A DNA stretch of 64,000 bases, taken from positions 1 to 64,000 of the forward strand of contig NZ_BBWJ01000043.1 in assembly GCF_001463745.1 (NCBI RefSeq), read 5' to 3'. The notes beneath the pieces are model-generated. The model was not told where the DNA came from, ran no database searches, and saw nothing but the letters and a program-made list of their open reading frames with translations. The number at the start of each line of letters is the position of its first letter. Within the stretch, counting starts at the first letter, position 1. This document shows, piece by piece, positions 9,844-18,869 of this stretch. The stretch comes from Aureimonas sp. AU22. GTDB taxonomy: Bacteria; Pseudomonadota; Alphaproteobacteria; Rhizobiales; Rhizobiaceae. The position numbers and the translations under genes were made by a program.

Positions 9844-10743
9844 ATGGGAGAGGGGAGCGTCGCGGAAAGGTCGAGGATCGGACCGGAAGCGTCGCACCGC
9901 CCTGTCGGCCGGTTCGGCATCCCGGCTCCCGCCGCCCTCGCGCGTGTCGGCGCCATCGCGCTTGCCGTGATCGTCTCCACCTCGGCCGGCGCCCAGGAAA
10001 GCGGGATCGTCGACGCCTTGCGGAACGGGACGATCCCCGGTGGTTCGATGCTCGCACTGCCGTCGCCGGCGGCGAGCGGCGAGCATCCTGGGCCGCCCGG
10101 CAGCGGCTTATCCGGCGCCGGGGCGGGGCGGGACGGCGGCATCCTCGCCATCACCGACGCACAGGAGCGCAACATCGTTGATCGCGCCTTTCCGCTGCTG
10201 GCCAGCAAATGGCCGTTCAACGTCGTCTATGTCTGCTGGGAGCGGCCGGAGGCCGGTGACCATGGCAAGCGCATGCTCGTGCGCCAGGCCGTCCAGGAGA
10301 CCTGGGAGGCCAACTCGGGCCTTCGTTTCCGCGGATGGAACACCTGCTCGGCGAACTCGAAGGGCGTGCGCATCCGCGTTGCGGACGAAGGGCCGAACGT
10401 CAAGCTGCTCGGCAAGTTCGTGGACGGGGTGCCGGACGGCATGGTCCTGAACTTCGCCTTCCGCAACTGGAGCCCGGAGTGCCAGGCGATGAGCGACTAC
10501 TGCATTCGCACGATCGCGGTGCACGAGTTCGGACATGCGATCGGCTTCGCGCACGAGCAGAACAGGCCCGATACGCCCGGCGAATGCGCGGAGCCCGCAC
10601 AAGGCGCGTCCGGGGACACGACCACGCTGACGCCGTGGGATCCGCACTCGGTCATGAACTACTGCAATCCCGCCTACAACAACGACGGCGTCCTCAGCGA
10701 CTTCGACGTCACGGCCGTCCAATATGTCTACGGAGCACCGTGA
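9844..10743 (+). CDS. Secreted astacin/metzincin-type zinc metalloprotease
   Basis: A 299-residue protein with the extended zinc site VHEFGHAIGFAHEQ (His227, Glu228, His231, His237), which is the astacin-style HExxHxxGxxHE form, and a Met-turn SVMNY (Met271) about 33 residues later. A hydrophobic leader, ALARVGAIALAVIVSTSAGA, at residues ~31-50 ends in an AxA-type cleavage site, so the enzyme should be exported. Residues 60-100 are Gly/Pro-rich and may be a linker or propeptide. Cysteines around the core (CQAMSDYC, CAEP, YCNP) could form disulphides outside the cytoplasm. The gene stop overlaps the next start (TGATG at 10741), indicating coupled expression with the serine protease. Confidence 0.88.
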   Translation: MGEGSVAERSRIGPEASHRPVGRFGIPAPAALARVGAIALAVIVSTSAGAQESGIVDALRNGTIPGGSMLALPSPAASGEHPGPPGSGLSGAGAGRDGGILAITDAQERNIVDRAFPLLASKWPFNVVYVCWERPEAGDHGKRMLVRQAVQETWEANSGLRFRGWNTCSANSKGVRIRVADEGPNVKLLGKFVDGVPDGMVLNFAFRNWSPECQAMSDYCIRTIAVHEFGHAIGFAHEQNRPDTPGECAEPAQGASGDTTTLTPWDPHSVMNYCNPAYNNDGVLSDFDVTAVQYVYGAP

Positions 10744-11897
10744 TGCCTGGGAGATGGTCTGGGAAGTTCTCGTCGAAGGACCGGCATGCCGGCGGCTGGC
10801 GGCCCATTGTCGCGATCGCCCTCTTGTCCATCGCGATGGCGGGCGGCGAAGCGGCGGCCCAGTCGCCCCATGAAGCGATGCGACGCAGCCTCGTCGCCCT
10901 CGTAGCGGACGGGATCGGGGGGGAGGGCGGCGCCTTCACCGGCCAGACCGTCGAGGAGCGGGCGACCGGGGTTCTGATCTCCACCGACGGTCTGATCCTG
11001 ACCACCTATCACCTGATCGGCGGCCTCCTGGAGCGATCGGTGGACGGCCAGACCGTCGCGATCAGCGCCAATATCGGCGAGAAGTCGGCCACCCCCCGGT
11101 TCACCAACGTCACCATCATGAACTCCATGCCGCTCCTCGATCTGCTTCTCCTGAAGATCCCGCCGGCTGCCGATCCGTTCCATGCCGCGACGATCGGGAC
11201 CGCCGACGCGCTGACCACCAGCGATCCCCTCTTCACCTCCGGCTTTCCGGAGGCCGCGAACTACACGGTCGAGGAAGGTCACCTGAACAGCAAGGATGGT
11301 CCGAGGGGCTACCTGTGGACGGTGGATATGCCCTTCGCCAGCGGCCAGAGCGGAAGCCCGATCTACGACAAGGACGGCACGGTCGTCGGGATCGCGAAGG
11401 GAAACGACGACCGCGCCCCGCATCAGAACTACATGATCCCGATCCAGTTCGCCGATCCCCTGATCGCCCACCTGAAACTCGCGGCGGTCGAGGGTCGGCT
11501 GGCGAAGCTGGCGCGCGATATCGACCCGTTGCGCCGCCATTTCGAGTGGACCGGCCGATATTCCGAGGACGGGCGGGAGGTTCTCCTCGGATACACCAAG
11601 CTGATGGCAAGCGATCTGCAGGTGCGCAAACTTGCCTACAACGTCTACCTGGAGGCCGACAACTTCGACCGGTGGAAGGCATTCCCGGGCCTCAAGGAGA
11701 TCGACGTCGAGCCGACGGGGCCCGCCGAAGGCACCATCCTGATGGAGGACGTGGCCCAGGCGATCGACAGCTTCGAAAGCTTCATCCGTTACAAGCCGAT
11801 CAAGGAGATCCGCATCGTCTTCGTGCCGACCCTGAGCAGCGGCCAAACTCTTCCGCCTCAGACGGTCTACGTCGAGCCGCGCGGTCGGTCGTCGTGA
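10743..11897 (+). CDS. Trypsin-like serine protease, exported
   Basis: A 384-residue S1-type protease. A leader WRPIVAIALLSIAMAGGEAAAQ at residues ~19-40 points to export. The triad can be read as His90 in ILTTYHLIGG, Asp133 in SMPLLDLLLLKIP and Ser203 in SGQSGSPIYD. The GQSGSP form, with Ser instead of the second Gly, occurs in HtrA-like proteases. No PDZ domain is evident; the last ~150 residues contain an unrecognised region (RYSEDGREVLLGYTKLMASD). The start at 10743 overlaps the metalloprotease stop, and its own stop overlaps the next gene (TGATG at 11895). Pairing two different protease classes suggests sequential processing of exported proteins, which is inference. Confidence 0.85.
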   Translation: MPGRWSGKFSSKDRHAGGWRPIVAIALLSIAMAGGEAAAQSPHEAMRRSLVALVADGIGGEGGAFTGQTVEERATGVLISTDGLILTTYHLIGGLLERSVDGQTVAISANIGEKSATPRFTNVTIMNSMPLLDLLLLKIPPAADPFHAATIGTADALTTSDPLFTSGFPEAANYTVEEGHLNSKDGPRGYLWTVDMPFASGQSGSPIYDKDGTVVGIAKGNDDRAPHQNYMIPIQFADPLIAHLKLAAVEGRLAKLARDIDPLRRHFEWTGRYSEDGREVLLGYTKLMASDLQVRKLAYNVYLEADNFDRWKAFPGLKEIDVEPTGPAEGTILMEDVAQAIDSFESFIRYKPIKEIRIVFVPTLSSGQTLPPQTVYVEPRGRSS

Positions 11898-13309
11898 TGG
11901 GCCTGCGAGCTCGCATGGGCCTGGACCCGATGCGAATGCCGCGTTTCCGGGCGATCGGGATCGCCGTGGCCATAGCTGTGCTCGCGCCTGCGCCTTCCGA
12001 TGCGCGGGCCGCCGGCCTCGATCTCGACCATACCGGCCGGCGTCTCGAACTCGAGGGTGTTCCCTCATTCATGGCGAGCATGGGGGACGAGCGCTTCGTA
12101 TTCGGGTTTCCCGAGGATGATGCCACGCGGCTGTCCGTGATCGATCTCGGAGCGGATCCACCAGCGGAAGTCGCGCGGTCGAGCCTGCGGTTTCCGGTCC
12201 TCGATGGACAGGTGGACTTCTCCGGCCAACGGCTCGTGGCCGTCGGCAATGCGGACGGCCGGTCGTGGATCGCGTCGCTCGATCCGACGTCGGCCGGCGG
12301 GGGCGTGGAACAGCGGTTGCCGATGACGCTCGCCAATCCGCTGGTCGCCGTCGATGCCGCGGGCGTTGCGCGGGTGGCGGACGCGGGCCTCGGCCGGGTC
12401 TTCACGCTGGACGGCGATCTCTTCCGGGACGCTCGCGGCGAGGCCCGCGTCGCGCGGACCCAATTCTTCGACAGCGCCGGGGGCGTCGGGAGCCTGCACG
12501 TCACGGCGGACGGGCAGTTCACCTTTGTCGGGGACCATGCCAGCACGCGCCTTTCGATCCTCGACGCCTCGGGCCGTGTTCTCGATACGTTGGGAAAGCC
12601 CGCAACCTCGAACCGGGGCCGCGTCGCGGGACAGGCCACGGTGAGTTTTCACGACGGGAGCCAGGGCGTGTCCGCTCCGGCCTCGTTGCTCATGGCGGAC
12701 TATGCCAGCGAGACGTTGCGGGTCATCGACTTCGAACCCGTCCTTGGCGCCCTGTCGGTGACGGCAACGGCACCGATCGGCCTGCCCATCCAGCCCGGCT
12801 CGGTCGTGGCGACCGATCCGGTCGGTGCGACACCTTTGTCCCCGATCCTTCTGGGCGCCAGCGCAGACGAGGGCACGATCGCGGTCGGCAACCTCTTCTC
12901 GACCGCGGTCCTGTTTTTCTCCCGGACCGGAAGCGTCCTGGAACGCATCGGATCGGCGACGACGCCGCGACCGCCAGCCTGGATTCTGGTTTCCCGTACC
13001 GGCAAGACCATCGTCGTCTCGTATCCCGATGCGTCCTTCGTCACGATCTTCAGTCTCTCAGGACCGGAGACGACGGCCGAGGGAGGCTCCCGCCTTGTGC
13101 CCGGCGGAAGCCGCGCGGTGCGGGACATCCAGAAAGCGCTCGATGAACTCGGATACCCGATCGGCGTCGTCGACGGCTATGCCGGTCCCCGGACGATGCA
13201 ATCCCTGGATGCCCTGCGGAAAAAGACCGGCCGCGGCATCGACCTCGCAAAGCCGGCCGAGGCCCTGGAAACGCTTCGCTCCCTCCGGATATCCCCCCGA
13301 GAACGCTGA
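11897..13309 (+). CDS. Exported propeller-like protein with C-terminal peptidoglycan-binding domain
   Basis: A 470-residue product with a leader (RFRAIGIAVAIAVLAPAPSDARA). The central ~350 residues contain repeated blade-like units, for example LSVIDLGADPPAEVARSSL, VAVGNADGRSWIASLDPTS, LSILDASGRVLDTLGKPA and VGNLFSTAVLFFSRTGSVLE, consistent with a beta-propeller. The last ~65 residues, from SRAVRDIQKALDELGYPIG through VDGYAGPRTMQSLDALRK, match a PG_binding_1 domain, which would dock the protein on cell wall. It has no visible enzymatic motif. It is the terminal gene of the peroxidase/protease run, start overlapping the previous stop, and may be a wall-anchored scaffold or ligand sensor for the secreted enzymes. 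Confidence 0.72.
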   Translation: MGLRARMGLDPMRMPRFRAIGIAVAIAVLAPAPSDARAAGLDLDHTGRRLELEGVPSFMASMGDERFVFGFPEDDATRLSVIDLGADPPAEVARSSLRFPVLDGQVDFSGQRLVAVGNADGRSWIASLDPTSAGGGVEQRLPMTLANPLVAVDAAGVARVADAGLGRVFTLDGDLFRDARGEARVARTQFFDSAGGVGSLHVTADGQFTFVGDHASTRLSILDASGRVLDTLGKPATSNRGRVAGQATVSFHDGSQGVSAPASLLMADYASETLRVIDFEPVLGALSVTATAPIGLPIQPGSVVATDPVGATPLSPILLGASADEGTIAVGNLFSTAVLFFSRTGSVLERIGSATTPRPPAWILVSRTGKTIVVSYPDASFVTIFSLSGPETTAEGGSRLVPGGSRAVRDIQKALDELGYPIGVVDGYAGPRTMQSLDALRKKTGRGIDLAKPAEALETLRSLRISPRER

Positions 13310-13659
13310 GCGGATCGCCGTCGCCATCGCTGCGCAGCGCGAGGGGGCATCGATTTCGGTTGCATCGGTCCCCTCGCGCGCGACGCGGGCTGACGGACGT
13401 GGAGGTGTCTTCCCGCAGGATCTGGAAACACCCGCCCGATCGCCTCCTCGCCGACTGCGTCGCTTCGATCGCTCGCGGCCCGCATGTTTCTTCGCAGGAT
13501 GCCCTGATTTGAAAGGCGCCGCCTCGCGGACGTCGGACGCAAACTCGTCCTGTTCGTTGAAGGGCAGTCGTGGACCGTCCGCCTGCGCTGGTGAGATCGG
13601 AGAGCGGCTGTCCGCTTCAGGGGCGGTGGGCCACGGCAGACGCCCGTCGTCCCGACGAA
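13310..13659. other. Intergenic region after the peroxidase/protease operon
   Basis: About 350 bases with no credible gene. Frames on both strands are Arg/Ser/Pro-rich and look like composition artefacts. I see no T-run terminator after the stop at 13309. The right part grades into the IS3 remnant. Confidence 0.4.
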
Positions 13660-14300
13660 ACCCTTCACCCTGTTCCATGGGCTGAAGGTCCCCGTCAGGC
13701 AGCCCAGGAAGGGTTGGCTTTGGCTGAACGATGGGTCCTGCGTTCGGCTTCGACCCGAGTGAGCGAACCACGTGTGGTCCTACGACTTCGTCGAACACCG
13801 CACCCCAGGATGGGCGCAAGTTCCGCATGTCTGGCGACAAACGCTGCGCGTTTGCGCCGATGTCATCGATGTCCTGTCCGACCTTTTCATCCTGCGCGGT
13901 GTGCCGGGTCATCTTCGTTCGGCCAACGGCCCCGAGTTCGGGGGCAAGGCGGTGCTCGAGTGGATTCCCGAAGTCGGCGTCAGAACGGCGTTCATCGAGC
14001 CGGGCTCCCCTTGGGAGAACTGCTATTGCGAGAGCTTCAACTCTAAGCTTCTGAACGGCGAGATCTTCAATAGCCTCGCCGAGGCCACGATCCTCATCGA
14101 GAGATGGCGCCAGCACGACAACACCAAGCAACCCCGCTAGAGTCTGGGCTACCGTCCGCCGGCACCTGCCGCCGTGCCATGGCCGGCTGCGCCACCCCGA
14201 CCCGCTTTGCCGGCCACCTTGACCGTGACCAGCAAGCCCACCGCGAATTTGTTTTGGACCGGGCCATCTATTGGGGGCAGTCCAACCTGTCATCTGCCGG
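13660..14300 (+). pseudogene. IS3-family transposase OrfB, frameshifted and truncated (copy 2)
   Basis: Typical OrfB sequence is spread over more than one frame. GWLWLNDGSCVRLRPE is followed by a TGA, then NHVWSYDFVEHRT, then a broken stretch, then VIDVLSDLFILRGVPGH. The DDE-core SANGPEF carries Ala where the second catalytic Asp (SDNGPEF) is expected. EPGSPWENCYCESFNSKLLN has the terminal Glu. A stop at 14138-14140 precedes the residual SLGYRPPAP C-terminus. The 3' boundary near 14290 resembles the ends of the copies at 818-1025 and 61472-61712. The 5' half of the element is absent. It separates two unrelated operons. Confidence 0.88.
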
Positions 14301-14395
14301 ATTGCCTTCTGAAGCTTCGGCTGACCAAAGGACTCCGTGACCCGTAGCGCTCGGCAAGGCGACGATCGCGGTGCTTCGCCGCTGACCGCCCTTGC

Positions 14396-15841
14396 TTAGG
14401 CGAGGCAGATCGGCGGGCGGCGAAGGTCCCAGTGCGTGGCGTCTTCCAGAGCCTGCGCGAGCGAGAGTAGGATCGCCTCGTCCCCATGCCGCCCGATCAT
14501 ATGAATGCCGATGGGCAGCGGCCCGGCCTCGGCCGCGCCCGGCACCGAAATCGCCGGCAGGCCGGAGATGTTGCAGGCGAAGAGGTAGCCGCCCTCGGCC
14601 CAAAGGTCGAGGTATCGGTCGAGATCCGGATTCTCCATCGACCAGAAGCCGATCGGGCGCGGCGGCTCGGTCAGTGTCGGGGTCAGGAACACGTCGAAGG
14701 CATCGAGTTCGCGCTCAATCTCCTGGCCTGCCTTCCGGACGGCGGCGACGTGATCCGCGTAGTCGACGGCCGAGAGCGCCCGCCCGCGCTCGACGAGGGC
14801 CGCATTGACGGGAGCGAGTTCGGAGAGATCGACGGGGTGTCCGACCAGCGGCTCCCAGCGGCGAAAGTCCGCCGCCGTCTCGACGGCGGTGATGCGGGTG
14901 TAGTTCCTCCAGGCGTTTCGGAGATCTGTCTCAAGATCGTGCTCGACGAGATCATGTCCCATGGATGCGAGAAGCGACGTTGTCGCATCGAGGTCGGCAA
15001 GAACGGTCGGAGAGACCGGCCCTCCCCAGGGCGCGGTGCGCGTGAAGCCCACTCTCAGCCGCTCCGGCGGGCGGTCGAGGGCGGAGAGCCAACTCCGTTC
15101 GGGCCGGGCGAGGCGATAGGGATCGCCCGGCGCATCGCCGACTACCGCGTCGAGATAGGCGGCGGTGTCGCGAACCGTGCGCGTGACGCAGAAGGTCGCG
15201 ATGCTGCCGAACCAGAGGTCCGGCACCTGCGGCCCATAGGTGATCCGCCCGCGCGAGGGCTTCAGGCCGACGAGGCCGCAGCAGGAGGCCGGCCCGCGGA
15301 TCGAGCCGCCTCCGTCGGAGGCCTCGGCGATCGGCAGCATGCGGGCTGCGACGGCCGCCGCCGCGCCGCCGCTCGATCCGCCGGCCGTGCGCGACGGGTC
15401 GTATGGGTTGCGCGTCGGACCATAGAGCCGCGGCTCGGTGCCAAGCGACCAGCCGCCCTCCGGCGTGTTGGTGCGCCCGAGAAGAAGGAAGCCGGCCTGC
15501 CGGATGCGTCGCGACAGCTCGGTATCCTCGGGGCACACAAAGTCGGCGAGGTAGCGGTAGCCGTTGGTGAGCGGCGTTCCCTTCCACATCGAGCCGATGT
15601 TCTTGAGAAGGAAGGGCACGCCCGCGAAAGGACCCTCGGCAGGCACGTCTGCGGCGGCGCGGGCGAGATCGAAGAGGCGGAGCGGGGCGGGAACCGCGTT
15701 CAAATCCCCATCCAGTGTCTCGATCGCCGCGATCGCGGTGTCTACGAGCTCGCGTTGCGAGACCTCGCCCCGGCGGACGAGGGACGCGAGGCCGAGAGCG
15801 TCGCTTTCGGCGTAGAGGCGGGTCAAATCCGGCGTGACCAT
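14396..15841 (-). CDS. Amidase-signature family amidase
   Basis: A 481-residue amidase that hydrolyses a C-N amide bond. The Ser-cisSer-Lys triad is complete: Lys80 in [10 protein letters not shown], the cis-Ser near 157 in [14 protein letters not shown] and the nucleophile Ser180 in [12 protein letters not shown]. The length matches the family. The ATG at 15841 has an AGGAG five bases upstream. It is the last gene of a minus-strand operon with BtpA, kinase, peptidase-like and ABC importer genes, so the substrate is probably an amide-bearing compound imported by that transporter; this is inference. There is no signal peptide, so it acts in the cytoplasm. Confidence 0.92.
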   Translation of the reverse strand: MVTPDLTRLYAESDALGLASLVRRGEVSQRELVDTAIAAIETLDGDLNAVPAPLRLFDLARAAADVPAEGPFAGVPFLLKNIGSMWKGTPLTNGYRYLADFVCPEDTELSRRIRQAGFLLLGRTNTPEGGWSLGTEPRLYGPTRNPYDPSRTAGGSSGGAAAAVAARMLPIAEASDGGGSIRGPASCCGLVGLKPSRGRITYGPQVPDLWFGSIATFCVTRTVRDTAAYLDAVVGDAPGDPYRLARPERSWLSALDRPPERLRVGFTRTAPWGGPVSPTVLADLDATTSLLASMGHDLVEHDLETDLRNAWRNYTRITAVETAADFRRWEPLVGHPVDLSELAPVNAALVERGRALSAVDYADHVAAVRKAGQEIERELDAFDVFLTPTLTEPPRPIGFWSMENPDLDRYLDLWAEGGYLFACNISGLPAISVPGAAEAGPLPIGIHMIGRHGDEAILLSLAQALEDATHWDLRRPPICLA

Positions 15842-15876
15842 GTCGATCTCCTGCGGCCGTGCCGTTTCCTGGTTCG

Positions 15877-16719
15877 TCAGCCCCTGTCACGCAGCGGCTT
15901 CACGGTCTCGACGAGTCTGCGCACGCGGGACGTCTCGACCGCGTTCCACCAGACCCCGCCTTCCTTCAGGCTGGAGCCGACGATGGCGCCGTCCAGCCGG
16001 CCGAGGATCTCCGGAGCGTTGTCCACAGTCACACCGCTTCCCGCGATCAGGGGGAGGCGGGTGCCGCCGCGAACGGCGGCGATCTCGCTCTCGGGAACCG
16101 CGTCGCCCGTCCGGTTGCCGGTGGCGATCGCGACGTCGGCATCGGCGAACTCGACATCCGAGGCCTGTTCGCTGACCGGTCGGTCCCCGACGATGGCGTG
16201 CGAGCCGTGCTTGACGTGGACGTCGGCGAAGATCGCGACCCCTTCAGCATCGATCTGGCGGCGGAAGCGCAGGGCGCGCGCGCTCTCGCCGTCGATCACG
16301 CCTTCGTTGGCGACGTAGGCGTTGACCCACTGGTTGACGCGGATGAAGCGGGCGCCGGAGGCTTTCGCGACGGCAAGGCCCGCCACCGCGCCGTTGGCGA
16401 GGACGTTGATGCCCATCGGCAGACCGCAGGCTTCGCGCACGGCTGCGGCGACCACCGCCATCGCGGCGACGATCTCCGGCCCAATGTCGGCCGGCTTCAG
16501 GAAGGGAACGTCGCCGTGGTTTTCGACAATCACGCCGTCCATCCCGCCTTGGGCGAAGGCCTGCGCGTCGCGGCAGGCCCGCTCGATAATGGCGGCCATG
16601 CTTTCACCGCGCGAGCGCGGCGTGCCGGGCAGCGGCGGCAGGTGGATATCCCCGATGAGAGGCTTCCTGACAGGAAAGATCGTGTCGAGGGCGGAGGGGC
16701 GGATCGAAGAGATCGACAT
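15877..16719 (-). CDS. BtpA/SgcQ family protein
   Basis: A 280-residue TIM-barrel-type protein. GDIHLPPLPGTPRSRG at the N-terminus, GGMDGVIVENHGDVPF and LPMGINVLANGAVAGLAVAK are signatures of the BtpA/SgcQ family, as are FIRVNQWVNAYVANEGVIDG and IFADVHVKHGSHAI. BtpA is known from photosystem I biogenesis in cyanobacteria and SgcQ from an uncharacterised enterobacterial sugar locus, so the name conveys no firm reaction. Here it sits between a PfkB kinase and an amidase, which favours an enzymatic role on a phosphorylated sugar-like intermediate. The gap to each neighbour is below 40 bases. Confidence 0.88.
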   Translation of the reverse strand: MSISSIRPSALDTIFPVRKPLIGDIHLPPLPGTPRSRGESMAAIIERACRDAQAFAQGGMDGVIVENHGDVPFLKPADIGPEIVAAMAVVAAAVREACGLPMGINVLANGAVAGLAVAKASGARFIRVNQWVNAYVANEGVIDGESARALRFRRQIDAEGVAIFADVHVKHGSHAIVGDRPVSEQASDVEFADADVAIATGNRTGDAVPESEIAAVRGGTRLPLIAGSGVTVDNAPEILGRLDGAIVGSSLKEGGVWWNAVETSRVRRLVETVKPLRDRG

Positions 16720-16746
16720 CAGGTTTCCGTTTGGCCGGAGAAATCG

Positions 16747-17670
16747 TCAGGGGACCGTTTGCATCGCGGCCGCGACATGGGCGAGGCGGGCGGCGCGGTC
16801 GGCGTGGTCCGGCCGCCGGGTGGCGAGAGCCCCCGTCGCCTCGACGACGTAGGAAGCCGAGACCGTTCCCATCGCGGCGGCGATGGAGGGCGGATGGCCG
16901 GCGACGAGCCCGGCGAGGAAGCCGCCGCAGAAGGCATCGCCTGCACCGGTCGTATCGACGACCGCCGCGGGCCAGGCGGCGACGCGGATCAGTTTTCCCG
17001 TTCCCGCCTCCGCCAACAGCGCACCGCGCTCGCCGAGCTTCGCGCCCATGTGGCAGCGGTGGCGGATCGCGTTGTCCGCAAGGAAGCCCTCGATCGTCGG
17101 AGGATTCCAGATCCGGCGGATCTCCGCTTCGCTCGGGAGAAAGGCGCTGAGGTCGGCGAGGAAGGCGAGATCCTCGTAGAGGGAGGCGTCGATGAAGCGG
17201 TCGGAGAGAATGTCCATCGTCACGATCGGCCGGGAGTGGAGGGCCGAGAGCCGTGCCGCGTTCGCCCGGGAGCTCGCTGGCCCCTGCGGCGCGATGTGGA
17301 AGCCGCGAGCGCCGGAATAGACCGGCGGCAGGTCGCCGCGCTCGTTGTCGAGGTTGAGGGCGCTCTCGGAAGTCAGCTTGGGGACCTGCTGCTTGTGGAC
17401 TTCGCTCTCGTGGAGGAGCCAAAGCTCGAGGCCGTTGCCCACGCTTTTCGAGATGCCGGAGGTGTCGATGCCGCGCGCGCCGATCGATCGGCACGTCTCG
17501 TCGTGATGGGGGCGTCCGGCGACCGAGTGGATGCCGACGGAGGGGCTCCAGAGCGAGGCGCCGATGGCCGAGTAGAGCGCGCCCCCGCCCGGCACGCCGA
17601 GACTGCAGGTCCCGTCCGTCAGGACGATGTCGTCCATGGTCAGCCAGCCGACCGTCACGACGTCGGTCAT
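16747..17670 (-). CDS. PfkB-family carbohydrate or nucleoside kinase
   Basis: A 307-residue ribokinase-type enzyme that phosphorylates a sugar or nucleoside. The signature VVDTTGAGDAFCGGFLAG near the C-terminus holds the anion hole and catalytic Asp, and the glycine pair PGGGALYSAIGASLW is at residues ~28-42. The start at 17670 overlaps the stop of the preceding gene (ATGA), so it is translationally coupled to the peptidase-like hydrolase. The substrate is presumably what the RbsABC-type importer upstream in this operon brings in, perhaps after hydrolysis. The larger open frame upstream of the ATG is a shadow of the neighbouring gene. Confidence 0.9.
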   Translation of the reverse strand: MTDVVTVGWLTMDDIVLTDGTCSLGVPGGGALYSAIGASLWSPSVGIHSVAGRPHHDETCRSIGARGIDTSGISKSVGNGLELWLLHESEVHKQQVPKLTSESALNLDNERGDLPPVYSGARGFHIAPQGPASSRANAARLSALHSRPIVTMDILSDRFIDASLYEDLAFLADLSAFLPSEAEIRRIWNPPTIEGFLADNAIRHRCHMGAKLGERGALLAEAGTGKLIRVAAWPAAVVDTTGAGDAFCGGFLAGLVAGHPPSIAAAMGTVSASYVVEATGALATRRPDHADRAARLAHVAAAMQTVP

Positions 17671-18869
17671 CGCCCCGCTCCGGCCAGGAGTGCCAGGGGC
17701 GGGCGAAGCAGGGCGGCGTAGACGAGCGCTTTCGAGAGATCGACGATGTCCGACAGGGCCGCGCGCGGCTCGCCGCGATCGAAATGGCGGTCGAAGCCGG
17801 GGAAGCCGAGAAGCAGGATGTTCGGGGTCTTCAAGAGGACGCTTACGTCGTCGCTCCTCGACGTGTAGGCGTTGTTCGATTCCTGGATGCCGACGCCGAG
17901 CTCCGGCAGCAGGCCGCAGAGATGACGGGCAAGCGCGTAGAGGGGCGGGGGCGTGACGGCGCCGCGCGCGAGGCTCGAGAACTCGCTGAGGACCGCGCCC
18001 TGGCCGATGCGGGTGGAGTTCGAAGGCCCGGCGCGCGCATCCGCCTCGCCGCCGGCCTGCTGCATGTCGGCGACGATCGCGAGATCGGGCGGGGCGAGCC
18101 GCGAGACGATGCGCGATCCGCCTCGCCCCATGACCTGGCTTCCCGTGCCGTGCGGTCCTTCCTCCTCGTCGGGAAAAGCCAGCAACGCGTCCACCCCGGC
18201 CTCGGCGATCACCGGTGCGGCAACGGCAAGGGCGGCGGCGCCGCCGGCATTGTCGAAATGCCCGGTCCACAACCCGTCCCGTCCCGGCAGGCACCGCGTG
18301 ACGGGCACGACGCGGTCGCCGGCGCGCAGGCGCAGCGCCGCATCCACCGGCGCGAAGAAGGGCGCCCCGGCCTCCGACTCCAGCCAGCCCTCCGCCGCGA
18401 CCGCGTAGCGCCCGCTGGACAGGTCGAAGCGATAGGCGCGCGCGGCGCGGCGGCCGTCGGCCGTCAGGTGGTAGCAGAAGGGGACGAGCGGATGGCGGTG
18501 GCCGTCGTGCGGCTGGACGAGGTAGCTGATCGTGTCGAGATGGGCGAAGTACCAGAGGCCCTTGTCACCGGACGCCGCACCGGCGGTGAGGACCGTGCTC
18601 GCGGTGTTGCCGAAGTTCGGCTCCAGCACGAGGCGGCCGTCGGACAAAGCGCCGTCGGCATCGAGCAGGTCACGCAGGACGGGGGCGCGCATGGCGCTCG
18701 CCGCCGTGGAGGGGGCCGGGGTCTCGGCGAGGGCCACGAGGTAGCGGGCGACCCGCTCGGCCGTGACGTGCCGGTCGACGAGCGGACGAAGGGCCGCCGC
18801 TTGCTGCCGCAGGGCGTGAAGGCCTTCCGCGATCGCCACAACCGGTTCCATCGCGATGGCGGCGCTCAT
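17667..18869 (-). CDS. M28/M20/M42-like zinc aminopeptidase-type hydrolase
   Basis: A 400-residue protein with the co-catalytic zinc ligands in order: AHLD (His110, Asp112), the bridging Asp206 in GHFDNAGG, the Glu cluster DEEEGPHGTG (235-237) and Asp268 in IVADMQQAGG. A final His is present in FDRHFDRGEP. This arrangement is that of clan MH peptidases. It has no signal peptide, so it is cytoplasmic. Such folds also include deacetylases and amidohydrolases, so the substrate need not be a peptide. It overlaps the kinase start by ATGA and its own start overlaps the upstream permease stop. The apparent 990-residue open frame is an artefact: only the last 400 codons are coding. Confidence 0.82.
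   Translation of the reverse strand: MSAAIAMEPVVAIAEGLHALRQQAAALRPLVDRHVTAERVARYLVALAETPAPSTAASAMRAPVLRDLLDADGALSDGRLVLEPNFGNTASTVLTAGAASGDKGLWYFAHLDTISYLVQPHDGHRHPLVPFCYHLTADGRRAARAYRFDLSSGRYAVAAEGWLESEAGAPFFAPVDAALRLRAGDRVVPVTRCLPGRDGLWTGHFDNAGGAAALAVAAPVIAEAGVDALLAFPDEEEGPHGTGSQVMGRGGSRIVSRLAPPDLAIVADMQQAGGEADARAGPSNSTRIGQGAVLSEFSSLARGAVTPPPLYALARHLCGLLPELGVGIQESNNAYTSRSDDVSVLLKTPNILLLGFPGFDRHFDRGEPRAALSDIVDLSKALVYAALLRPPLALLAGAGR

Noticed and set aside
7777-10086. 769-codon open frame on minus over the cytochrome c gene
   Set aside because: Antisense to a protein with two CxxCH sites and a signal peptide; no domain.
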